Source: an uncultured Bacilli bacterium
GTDB taxonomy: Bacteria > Bacillota_I > Bacilli_A > RF39 > UBA660
Assembly (NCBI GenBank): GCA_934096755.1
Contig: CAKOMU010000009.1
Location: forward strand, 1 to 28,208
Direction of reading: 5' to 3'
DNA: 28,208 bases
Shown here piece by piece: positions 1 through 7,108 of the stretch. The stretch's first letter is position 1. Each line of letters starts with the position of its first letter. The notes beneath the pieces were generated by a model. The model saw only the letters and a list, made by a program, of their open reading frames with translations. It was not told the DNA's origin and ran no database searches. A program made the translations under genes and the position numbers.

Positions 1-1329
1 AATCAAACATCTTGATTTTAAACCTAAATCATCTTTTATTTTATCTTCACAAGCTGTTTCTCCACACCAATTAATCTTAATAAAACCTGATTTATTTGCA
101 GCTATTTCTTTTATTTCGTCATATGTTTTAGCATCATATATCATACTATCTCGACGTACTTTAGCTCTATCAAACATATCCTTTTGTATGACTACTAATA
201 AATTTTTAATATGATCTATTATATCAGTATAATCTACAACCATTTTTTCTAAAGTATCTCTTCTTACCAAAGTAACTTTTCCCTTTTCTAAATCTCTTTT
301 ACCAAATTCAATTCTTATTGGATAACCTTTAACTTCGGCATTAGCAAATTTATATCCTGGTGTTTTATTAGTTAAATCCACTTTATAAGTAATTCCTGCT
401 TCTTTAAGATTTTGTTCTAAATCTGGTAACTTATCTAAAACATCACCGATAGGAATAATTATAACTTTAAAAGGAGCTATTTTTGGCGGTAAAACCAAAC
501 CATGATCATCGCCATGCGTCATTATAATAGCCCCAATCATTCTAGTCGTAGTTCCCCAACTAGTTTGATAAGGAGTTTTTAAAGTGTTATCTTGATCCAT
601 AAATTTTATTCCAAATGCTTCTGCAAAATGCTGACCAAAATAATGACTCGTACCATTTTGTAAAGCATAACCATTATACATCATTGCTTCAAGCGTATAA
701 GTAGTATCTGCTCCTGCAAATTTTTCTTTTTCTGTTTTCTTTCCTGTAATAACTGGAAGAGCTAAATATTCTTCTTGAAAATTTTTATAAATACCAAACA
801 TTTTCAATGCTTCAGCTTTGGCTTCTTCAGCTGTTTGATGCATAGTATGTCCTTCTTGCCACAATATTTCTCTACTACGTAAAAAAGGTCTAGTAGTTTT
901 TTCCCAACGAACAATTGTACACCATTGATTATAAAGTTTAGGTAAATCACGATAAGTATTAATAATTTTTTTATAATGATCACAAAACAAAACTTCACTA
1001 GTAGGACGTACACACATTCTTTCTTCTAACTTTTCATTTCCTCCATGTGTAACCCATGCCACTTCAGGAGCAAAACCTTCAACATGTTCTTTTTCAACAT
1101 TTAATAAAGATTCGGGAATAAACATTGGCATTTGCACATTTTCATGACCAGTTTCTTTAAACTTTTCATCTAAGACCTTTTGCATTTGTTCCCATATAGC
1201 ATAACCAAGAGGTCTAATTATCATACTACCTTTAATTGAAGAATAATCAACTAACTCCGCATTACGACATACATCCGTATACCATTGAGCAAAATCAACA
1301 TCTCTATTTGTTATATCCTTTACTTCCAT
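1..1329 (-). CDS. proS: Prolyl-tRNA synthetase, short archaeal/eukaryote-like type (3' end outside window)
   Basis: Cytosolic class II aminoacyl-tRNA synthetase that charges tRNA-Pro. An open frame of 443 codons runs without a stop from ATG at 1329 to the window edge. Family stretches are clear: RPTSEVLF, FLRSREILWQEGHT, GADTTYTLEA, the YQTSWGTTTRMIGA catalytic core and HGDDHGLVLPPKIAP. The anticodon-binding domain follows, and near the edge comes the CGETACEDKIKD segment typical of the C-terminal zinc-like domain. There is no bacterial INS editing insertion between motifs 2 and 3, so this is the short ProRS of roughly 480 residues, and about 35 residues should be missing. AGGTGA lies a few bases upstream of the ATG. 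The gene follows xseB by 9 nt and probably belongs to the nusB-xseA-xseB transcript. Confidence 0.95.
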   Translation of the reverse strand, partial: MEVKDITNRDVDFAQWYTDVCRNAELVDYSSIKGSMIIRPLGYAIWEQMQKVLDEKFKETGHENVQMPMFIPESLLNVEKEHVEGFAPEVAWVTHGGNEKLEERMCVRPTSEVLFCDHYKKIINTYRDLPKLYNQWCTIVRWEKTTRPFLRSREILWQEGHTMHQTAEEAKAEALKMFGIYKNFQEEYLALPVITGKKTEKEKFAGADTTYTLEAMMYNGYALQNGTSHYFGQHFAEAFGIKFMDQDNTLKTPYQTSWGTTTRMIGAIIMTHGDDHGLVLPPKIAPFKVIIIPIGDVLDKLPDLEQNLKEAGITYKVDLTNKTPGYKFANAEVKGYPIRIEFGKRDLEKGKVTLVRRDTLEKMVVDYTDIIDHIKNLLVVIQKDMFDRAKVRRDSMIYDAKTYDEIKEIAANKSGFIKINWCGETACEDKIKDDLGLKSRCLI

Positions 1330-1338
1330 TATCTTCAC

Positions 1339-1554
1339 CTACTCTACCTTAAAATCTTTTAATTCATTATCTTCTGTTAAAATTTTATTGACACTTTCTG
1401 TCGCTGCATTTAACTTTTCACCACAATATTTAGCAATTTGCATAGCTTTTGTATACTTACTTATAGCATCATCCAAATTAACATTTCCACTTTCTAACTC
1501 TTTTACAATTTCTTCTAACTCTTGTAAAGAATCTTCAAAATTTTTCTTCTCCAT
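1339..1554 (-). CDS. xseB: Exodeoxyribonuclease VII small subunit
   Basis: Small subunit of exonuclease VII, which degrades single-stranded DNA from both ends with XseA. The protein is short and acidic, with the helical family core FEDSLQELEEIVKELESG followed by LDDAISKYTKAMQIAKYC. I chose the ATG at 1554 (71 aa), where AAAGGA sits 6 nt upstream. An upstream in-frame ATG at 1572 shares a base with the xseA stop (TAATG) but has no Shine-Dalgarno and adds only MKKGIV. Size and sequence are normal for the family, and it directly follows xseA, its obligate partner. Confidence 0.93.
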   Translation of the reverse strand: MEKKNFEDSLQELEEIVKELESGNVNLDDAISKYTKAMQIAKYCGEKLNAATESVNKILTEDNELKDFKVE

Positions 1555-1571
1555 AACAATTCCTTTCTTCA

Positions 1572-2831
1572 TTATTTTTCAATAACCTGTGTTTTTACCT
1601 TTCCTTCATAAAATTTAATATCCAAAATATCTCCAACTTGAATATTTTCACTTGAATTAATTATTTTTTGATCTACTTCCACTAAAGAATAACCTTTTTC
1701 TAGAATTCCTAAAGGATTTACTAATTTCAATGTATTAATTAATAAATTAAATTCATTTCTTTTTTTATCAATTAACCCCATAGGATTATGTAATACATAA
1801 GCCATCTGTAATTTATTTAAATCCATTTTCTTATTATTTAAAATAGTTTTCATATCTTTATTTAAACTATCAATTAATGCATCTAACTTTTGTTCTTTTA
1901 CTTCATACATCGCTAAAGGATTTTTCAAAACAAAACTGTTTTTCAAATTACGCCATTTAATAAACTTTGTATTCACCATATTTTTTATATTTTTATTAAG
2001 TCTAATTTTATAATTCGTCAGCAAAGTATTTATATCAAGAACAGTTGGTACTGCCATCTCGGCCGCCCCCGTCGGTGTCGGTGCCCGTAAATCAGCAACA
2101 AAGTCAGCTATAGTCCAATCAATTTCATGACCCACAGCACTAATAATCGGCGTTTTACACTCATAAATTGCTCTAGCCACTATTTCCTCATTAAAGGCCC
2201 ACAAATCTTCAATTGAACCACCACCACGACCGACGATTATTGTATCAACGCCAAACTCATCAGCTCTTCTAATTTGTCTTACGATATCTTCTTTGGCATC
2301 ACTTCCTTGTACCAAAGCGGGAAACAATATAGCTTCACACATAGGAAATCTCCTTTTAATGGTACTCATAATGTCACGTACTGCAGCTCCCGTCGATGCT
2401 GTAATAACCCCAATTTTTTCCGGATATTTAGGTATCTTTTTTTTATGACTTTCTAAAAACAATCCTTCCAAAGCTAACTTCTTCTTTAATTTTTCATATT
2501 CTATGTAAAGATTTCCTAATCCATCTGGCTCCATACTATCGACATATATTTGATAACTACCTTGTGTAGGATAAGCACTAATTCGTCCTCTAACTAGTAC
2601 ATTCATCCCATCTTCAGGTTTAAATTGTAATTTTAAAGCATTACTTTGAAACATCACCGCATTAAGTCTTGATTCTTCATCTTTTAAAGTAAAATATAAA
2701 TGTCCTCTAGTATGATTTTTAAAATTACTGATTTCTCCCTTTATATAAACTCGATTTAAAAAAATATCACTATCTAGTAAACTTTTTATATAATTATTTA
2801 ATTCACTTATTTTAATGTATTCTTGTTCCAC
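1572..2831 (-). CDS. xseA: Exodeoxyribonuclease VII large subunit
   Basis: Catalytic subunit of exonuclease VII (419 aa). An N-terminal OB-fold (residues about 1-100, with VYIKGEISNFK and GHLYFTLKD) is followed by the nuclease domain carrying GRGGGSIEDLWAFNEE (about 201-216) and the conserved RAPTPTGAAEMAVPT stretch (about 249-263). Helical C-terminal repeats with 'NPL/NPM' motifs end in LEKGYSLVE. The start is GTG at 2831, with a GGGG purine run 8 nt upstream. The stop touches the alternative xseB ATG, and nusB ends 14 nt before the start. The DNA encoding RAPTPTGAAE is strikingly GC-rich for this genome (see findings). Confidence 0.97.
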   Translation of the reverse strand: MEQEYIKISELNNYIKSLLDSDIFLNRVYIKGEISNFKNHTRGHLYFTLKDEESRLNAVMFQSNALKLQFKPEDGMNVLVRGRISAYPTQGSYQIYVDSMEPDGLGNLYIEYEKLKKKLALEGLFLESHKKKIPKYPEKIGVITASTGAAVRDIMSTIKRRFPMCEAILFPALVQGSDAKEDIVRQIRRADEFGVDTIIVGRGGGSIEDLWAFNEEIVARAIYECKTPIISAVGHEIDWTIADFVADLRAPTPTGAAEMAVPTVLDINTLLTNYKIRLNKNIKNMVNTKFIKWRNLKNSFVLKNPLAMYEVKEQKLDALIDSLNKDMKTILNNKKMDLNKLQMAYVLHNPMGLIDKKRNEFNLLINTLKLVNPLGILEKGYSLVEVDQKIINSSENIQVGDILDIKFYEGKVKTQVIEK

Positions 2832-2845
2832 GTAAAATTCCCCAT

Positions 2846-3241
2846 TTATTCATTTATATATTTATCTAAAACGGCATTGATAATTTTTCGTACACTTTCA
2901 TCACAATAACTCTTAGCTAAGTTAATTGCTTCGTTAATTACTACTGCAGGTGGTGTATCCGTATATTTTAATTCAAACAATGCTAATCGCATAATCGATG
3001 CTCCAGTTTTATCAATACGATCAATCGTCCAATCTACCATCAAATTATTAGCAATTGTATCTAATTCGAGTAAATGATTTAAAACACCTTTAACGCTATT
3101 GGTAACAAACTCATTTTCTTCCTCTAAATTTTCTTTAATTAAAGTATCGATATTATAACTAATCTTTCTTTCTTCATAGATATTGGCTTGATACAAAATA
3201 ATCATAATAATTTTTCTTAGTTCACTTCTAGTTTTTTGCAT
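2846..3241 (-). CDS. nusB: Transcription antitermination factor NusB
   Basis: RNA-binding protein of 131 aa that works with NusE/S10 at boxA sites to antiterminate rRNA operons. The full all-helical fold is recognisable: MQKTRSELRKIIMIILYQ at the start, then DWTIDRIDKTGASIMRLALFEL and PPAVVINEAINLAKSYCDE near the end. AAGGAG lies 8 nt upstream of the ATG. It is the first gene of the nusB-xseA-xseB-proS unit, a common Firmicutes arrangement for the first three. An extended -10 promoter lies 24 nt upstream. Confidence 0.96.
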   Translation of the reverse strand: MQKTRSELRKIIMIILYQANIYEERKISYNIDTLIKENLEEENEFVTNSVKGVLNHLLELDTIANNLMVDWTIDRIDKTGASIMRLALFELKYTDTPPAVVINEAINLAKSYCDESVRKIINAVLDKYINE

Positions 3242-3264
3242 AATACTTGCTCCTTAACTGTTTC

Positions 3265-3273
3265 ATTATACCA
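3265..3273 (-). promoter_or_regulatory. Extended -10 promoter of the nusB operon
   Basis: On the minus strand this reads TGGTATAAT, a perfect -10 box with the TGn extension, 23 nt before the nusB ATG. No good -35 box is visible at 16-18 nt. It lies between the sortase terminator and nusB, where a promoter is expected. Confidence 0.6.
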
Positions 3274-3315
3274 AAAAAATTAATAAATTCCTAGAGTTTT
3301 TAATGTTATCACCCG

Positions 3316-3346
3316 AAAAAATGAGAACTATTTTTTAGTCCTCATT
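3316..3346 (-). terminator. Intrinsic terminator of the surface protein-sortase unit
   Basis: On the minus strand, AATGAGGAC and GTTCTCATT form a 9-bp stem with one G-U pair around a 9-nt loop, followed by a T run. The 5' arm lies inside the last sortase codons and includes its stop region. Confidence 0.8.
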
Positions 3347-3826
3347 CACTAAATATCCTTCGATAATTAATTGATTTCCTTTTTTTATTTGATCACATGT
3401 CGTCAGTACTATTTGTTCTTCCACATTCTTTAATTTCAGACTTCCAGTTTTAGTCTCACTTTTAATATTACTTACTTTATAATGTAGTGTTTTATTCTTA
3501 AGCTCCAAATATACATCATCATTTTCTTTTAAATAACGTAAATCATTAAAATAAGCCAAAGGTCCAATACCCGAATGTGCTGCCAATAAATAAGTATTTT
3601 TAATACCGGTATCGATCAATTCGACATTTTTACTAACCGTATTTAAAGAACTATCATAAGAAAAGAATCCTAATTTCATCTCTATGGCAGGAATAACTAA
3701 ATAGCCATAATAAGTGTCCGTATCTACAGTACTAAGTGTTCTCTCATTTACTATGACTTCATTAGTCTTACTACAACCACATAAAACTAGTAAAAGTATT
3801 ATGATAATTCCTTTTTTTATAAACAT
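3335..3826 (-). CDS. Small sortase-like cysteine transpeptidase, lacking the usual arginine
   Basis: Predicted membrane-attached sortase (163 aa), which would join a sorting-motif protein to the cell wall. Residues 6-17 are a hydrophobic anchor ending in LCGC, which resembles a lipobox imperfectly. The sortase core follows: YLVIPAIEMKLGFF, LLAAHSG with the expected catalytic His84, YFNDLRYL, DVYLELK and IVLTTCD with Cys144. The Arg normally found a few residues after the Cys is absent; the residues after Cys144 are DQIKKGNQLIIEGYLVNED and contain no Arg. The ATG at 3826 is preferred over a TTG at 3841 because GGGGG precedes it by about 7 nt. It overlaps the preceding surface-protein gene by 56 nt in another frame, so the two are probably translationally coupled and this is likely the substrate's own sortase. 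Confidence 0.85.
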   Translation of the reverse strand: MFIKKGIIIILLLVLCGCSKTNEVIVNERTLSTVDTDTYYGYLVIPAIEMKLGFFSYDSSLNTVSKNVELIDTGIKNTYLLAAHSGIGPLAYFNDLRYLKENDDVYLELKNKTLHYKVSNIKSETKTGSLKLKNVEEQIVLTTCDQIKKGNQLIIEGYLVNED

Positions 3827-5297
3827 AAATAGAACCCCCAATTATCTCTATACCAGTGTTAGGAACTGAAATATCAATCGTATCTTCCCATTTTTCTTCT
3901 TTCTTATTTTTATCTTCAATTATGATTTCTTCTGGTTTAATAGTTTTAATGGTTTTATCAAGATCTAGTAACCAAAATGTTCCCAAATCATCCCAAAAAA
4001 CATAATCTTCATTGCCTTCTAAATTCCATGTATACCAATCATCATCAATTAAAAAACTAATACTAGAACAGTCACTTAAACCATCTAAATAATATAAATT
4101 TCCTTCTTTATAAAAATCTTGCAAATTGTTATCGACCTTAATTTTTGTTAAAACTTCTTCACTAACTATGCCATTAATTTTGTATCTTTCTAAGTTAATC
4201 TCCATATCACCAAATATGTCGTAACGAAGCATTTTCTTTGACTTCTTATCTTTAAATATATAAATACCTGATTTTAATTCTAATTGACAATTCATCTCAT
4301 GGCATTCATTTATTTCTTTAAACTGATCATCATAAACAACAAAATCATTTAAAATATATTGATTATTATCTTTATTACGAGCATCTACCAAGATTGTTTG
4401 CACTTTTACATAATTAATATTTTCTTGCAAATCCAAATTTAATTCATAATAACTATTACCAACATCCACAAAAGCGATTTCTTCTAAACGTTCATAACCA
4501 TTATCATTAGTTATATCTTGAAAATATAATTTTTGCTTTTTCATGTAATAAAAACTAGTATTATCTTTATTTATGATAATATTATCAATAACATTTCTTT
4601 GTTCATCTAAAACTAAAAAATTCACATAGTAATTTTTCTTTGGACTAACAAACTTTATCTCTTTCCCTAAGACTCTTATATTAATTACAAAATCATCGCA
4701 AGCTGGAGTTAACGATGTAATAAAATTATCAATAACATCCATTTTGCTTTTAGCATATATTTTATAAAATCCTGGTTTATTAGTATTGCTAATGACTAAT
4801 CTATCACCATAGTTTTCCACTGTTAAGTCACTGTTTAATTCCAAATCGCCAAAATCTCCAGTTATTTTTAATAAATCATGTAAATCGACATCATAAGATT
4901 TCCCAGCTAACTGATGTCCACTTTGAATTTCTGCCAACTCCATAGCTAACTTATTTTCATAAAAACTAATGTCAATATCATCCAACCAGTCATTTTTAAG
5001 TGTTATTTGTAAATCTTTATTATTGACTTCCAAAATAGTTTTAGCAATCACACCTTGATAAACTTGATTATCCGTATTACGACCGACATAAGCTAAATTT
5101 TTAATTTGTTTTTTATCATCGTCATTCCAATTTCCGGTAAAACTAACCAGATAACTATTAATGCCATTTTTCCTTTTAACTACCTCTTCTAACTTAACAT
5201 TATAAAAACTATTATCATCTTTAACTTCCAAAAATACCCCTTTTGCGTTATGTATTCCCAACATAACAATTACTACTCCTACTAAAAATTTTTTCAT
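3771..5297 (-). CDS. Secreted surface protein with C-terminal VPNTG sorting motif
   Basis: No known domain recognised. The protein is 508 aa. It starts with a signal peptide (MKKFLVGVVIVMLGIHNAKG) and continues as a long beta-rich, Asp/Asn/Lys-rich region without obvious repeats. It ends with VPNTG at about 478-482, a short hydrophobic segment (IEIIGGSIYVY), KKR and a further tail. This is the plan of an LPXTG-like wall-anchored protein, although the hydrophobic part is only about 11 residues, shorter than usual. The ATG at 5297 is set by AAGGAGG just upstream; an in-frame ATG at 5327 has no such site. The 3' end overlaps the sortase gene, which supports a substrate-sortase pair. Confidence 0.85.
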   Translation of the reverse strand: MKKFLVGVVIVMLGIHNAKGVFLEVKDDNSFYNVKLEEVVKRKNGINSYLVSFTGNWNDDDKKQIKNLAYVGRNTDNQVYQGVIAKTILEVNNKDLQITLKNDWLDDIDISFYENKLAMELAEIQSGHQLAGKSYDVDLHDLLKITGDFGDLELNSDLTVENYGDRLVISNTNKPGFYKIYAKSKMDVIDNFITSLTPACDDFVINIRVLGKEIKFVSPKKNYYVNFLVLDEQRNVIDNIIINKDNTSFYYMKKQKLYFQDITNDNGYERLEEIAFVDVGNSYYELNLDLQENINYVKVQTILVDARNKDNNQYILNDFVVYDDQFKEINECHEMNCQLELKSGIYIFKDKKSKKMLRYDIFGDMEINLERYKINGIVSEEVLTKIKVDNNLQDFYKEGNLYYLDGLSDCSSISFLIDDDWYTWNLEGNEDYVFWDDLGTFWLLDLDKTIKTIKPEEIIIEDKNKKEEKWEDTIDISVPNTGIEIIGGSIYVYKKRNYHNTFTSFMWL

Positions 5298-5360
5298 AAA
5301 CCCTCCTTCGAGTAAGTATCCTACCAAAGAGTTTTTCCAAATACCAGTTATTTTTTTGTC

Positions 5361-5387
5361 AAAAAAAAGAAATGTTTGACCATTTCT
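5361..5387 (-). terminator. Intrinsic terminator after the flavoprotein/small peptide operon
   Basis: On the minus strand, AGAAATG and CATTTCT form a perfect 7-bp stem around a 6-nt loop, followed by eight T. The T run leads directly into TTGACA, a possible -35 for the surface-protein gene, but no matching -10 is obvious at the correct distance. Confidence 0.8.
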
Positions 5388-5410
5388 ATCCTATTTTGTC
5401 GAAAATATCT

Positions 5411-5512
5411 CTATTTACCTTTTTTCTTACTTATAAGTCTAACTTTAACACCCTTATAACGAGCAAATTTTTTCTTAACACCATCAGGTAAGTTTTTCTT
5501 AAATGTTTTCAT
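5411..5512 (-). CDS. Very basic 33-aa peptide, function unknown
   Basis: Unrecognised small gene. The peptide begins MKTFKKNLPDGVKKKFARYK and ends with KKKGK. It has 12 Lys and 2 Arg against one acidic residue, and no hydrophobic segment, so nucleic-acid or ribosome contact is a reasonable guess only. Support for translation: GAGGTG 5 nt before the ATG at 5512 (a second ATG at 5515 is too close to it), a start only 9 nt after the preceding oxidoreductase stop, and a good terminator 24 nt after its own stop. The Shine-Dalgarno overlaps the upstream TGA stop (TGAGGTG), which suggests coupling. Confidence 0.65.
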   Translation of the reverse strand: MKTFKKNLPDGVKKKFARYKGVKVRLISKKKGK

Positions 5513-5521
5513 CATAACACC

Positions 5522-7108
5522 TCATTTCTCAATGATTATATCATATTTTTGTGGACTTTTGTACATTTTATAAATACTTTCAAAAACTTTTAAACCATCG
5601 ACTGCACTGGTTGTTATCCCCCCAGCATACCCAGATCCTTCTCCGCACGGATAAATTCCTAAAATATTACTTTCTAAATTTTCATCACGTATCATTCTAA
5701 TAGGACTCGAAGTTCTAGTTTCTGGTCCTGCTATCAAAGCCTCATCTCGACCAAAGCCTTTAATTTTAGTATCAAAATAATCTACTCCTTCTATAATAGC
5801 AGAATTGATATAATCAGGTAAAATTTCTTGTAAATTGCAAAATTTTGTTTGACCCTTGAAAGCATCAAGCACATTTCCAGAACTAATGACTCCTATTTTA
5901 TAATCGTTATATTTTTGTACTGGTATAGCGCCAGCTGTTAATTGCCAAGCTTTTTGTTCTATTTTTTCTTGAAAATACATACCATCTAAAGGATTTTTAC
6001 CATAATCATCAGGACCAACAGTCACAATAATAGCGCTATTAGCATATCCACTATCTCTTTTATAGTTACTCATTCCATTTACGCAAACTCCCATGTCATC
6101 ACTTCTAGCATTAACGACATAACCACCGGGACACATGCAAAAACTATAAACGCCACGTCCCAGTGAACTTTTATAAGTTAATTTATATGTCGCTGGGGGC
6201 AAAAAAGGATAATTAATTGGATATTGATTTTGATCAATCATTTCTTGTGAATGAATAATTCTTACTCCAACTGCAAATGGTTTAGATGTAATATTTAATC
6301 CTCGTTTTAAAAGCATTGAAAAAGTATCTCGCGCCGAATGACCAATAGCTAATATCAATAAGTCCGTTTCTATCTCCTCCCCATTTACTATAATACTTTT
6401 AATTCTATTATTTTTAAGAATTATATCTTCTAAACAAGATTCATAATAAAATTCTCCACCCCAAGTTATAATTTGCTTACGCATATTAATAATCACATTT
6501 TGCAAAATATCGGTTCCAATATGAGGTTTACTATCATATAAAATTTCTTCAGGGGCGCCACATTCCACAAATATTTCTAAAACTTTTTTAATACGATGAT
6601 TTTTATCTTTCACTAAAGTATTTAATTTACCATCACTAAATGTTCCAGCACCTCCCTCACCAAATTGAACATTACTATTTTTCTTAAAGTCATTATGTTG
6701 CCACAACATTGAAACATCTTTTACTCTTTGTTCAATTGGTTCACCTCTTTCCATAATAATTGGTTTATAACCATATTGAGATAACATATAAGCTGCAAAT
6801 AAGCCTGCTGGTCCTGCGCCAATTATTACTGGTCTTTTAGATAGTGATTGTAATCCATTACATGGTAATTCGTAGTCTTCCTTCACAACCATTTCCATAT
6901 CTTTAGTTAATTTAATTGCCTCATTTTTTAATTTAACATCGACATCAAATACATAAGCGAACATTTGTTTATTACGAGCATCAATACTTTTTTTATGAAT
7001 TTGTAGTTGCAAAATATCATTTTTATTAATTTTTAATTTATGACTAACTATTTGATACAAATCTATTTGTTCTTCTACTCTAGTTCTTATATTATGAATT
7101 CTTATCAT
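5522..7108 (-). CDS. NAD(P)/FAD-dependent dehydrogenase, COG2509-type
   Basis: Uncharacterised flavoprotein dehydrogenase of 528 aa; the substrate is unknown. An N-terminal alpha/beta region of about 85 residues (with KKSIDARNK) precedes the FAD-binding Rossmann motif VIIGAGPAGLFAAYML (about 94-109). Then come the family stretches NVQFGEGGAGTFSDGKL, IGTDIL, FCMCPGGYVVNA and the terminal ETRTSSPIRM and YPCGEGSGYAGGITTSAVDG. Length is normal. Of two adjacent ATGs (7111, 7108) the second is 5 nt from GGGAGG and is preferred. It overlaps the preceding oxidoreductase gene by 17 nt, so the two are one operon. Domain assignment is firm; biochemical role is not. Confidence 0.9.
   Translation of the reverse strand: MIRIHNIRTRVEEQIDLYQIVSHKLKINKNDILQLQIHKKSIDARNKQMFAYVFDVDVKLKNEAIKLTKDMEMVVKEDYELPCNGLQSLSKRPVIIGAGPAGLFAAYMLSQYGYKPIIMERGEPIEQRVKDVSMLWQHNDFKKNSNVQFGEGGAGTFSDGKLNTLVKDKNHRIKKVLEIFVECGAPEEILYDSKPHIGTDILQNVIINMRKQIITWGGEFYYESCLEDIILKNNRIKSIIVNGEEIETDLLILAIGHSARDTFSMLLKRGLNITSKPFAVGVRIIHSQEMIDQNQYPINYPFLPPATYKLTYKSSLGRGVYSFCMCPGGYVVNARSDDMGVCVNGMSNYKRDSGYANSAIIVTVGPDDYGKNPLDGMYFQEKIEQKAWQLTAGAIPVQKYNDYKIGVISSGNVLDAFKGQTKFCNLQEILPDYINSAIIEGVDYFDTKIKGFGRDEALIAGPETRTSSPIRMIRDENLESNILGIYPCGEGSGYAGGITTSAVDGLKVFESIYKMYKSPQKYDIIIEK

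Noticed and set aside
804..1013. Minus-strand 69-aa frame inside proS
   Set aside because: It lies out of frame within the well-conserved prolyl-tRNA synthetase coding sequence.
1388..1585. Plus-strand frame opposite xseB
   Set aside because: Antisense shadow of xseB without a ribosome-binding site.
3771..3800. Sortase as a typical lipoprotein
   Set aside because: The anchor ends LCGC, and Cys at the -2 position is atypical for a lipobox; a simple membrane anchor explains it as well.
5298..5362. Promoter for the surface-protein gene starting at TTGACA fused to the terminator
   Set aside because: No acceptable -10 box lies at 16-18 nt, so I did not list it.
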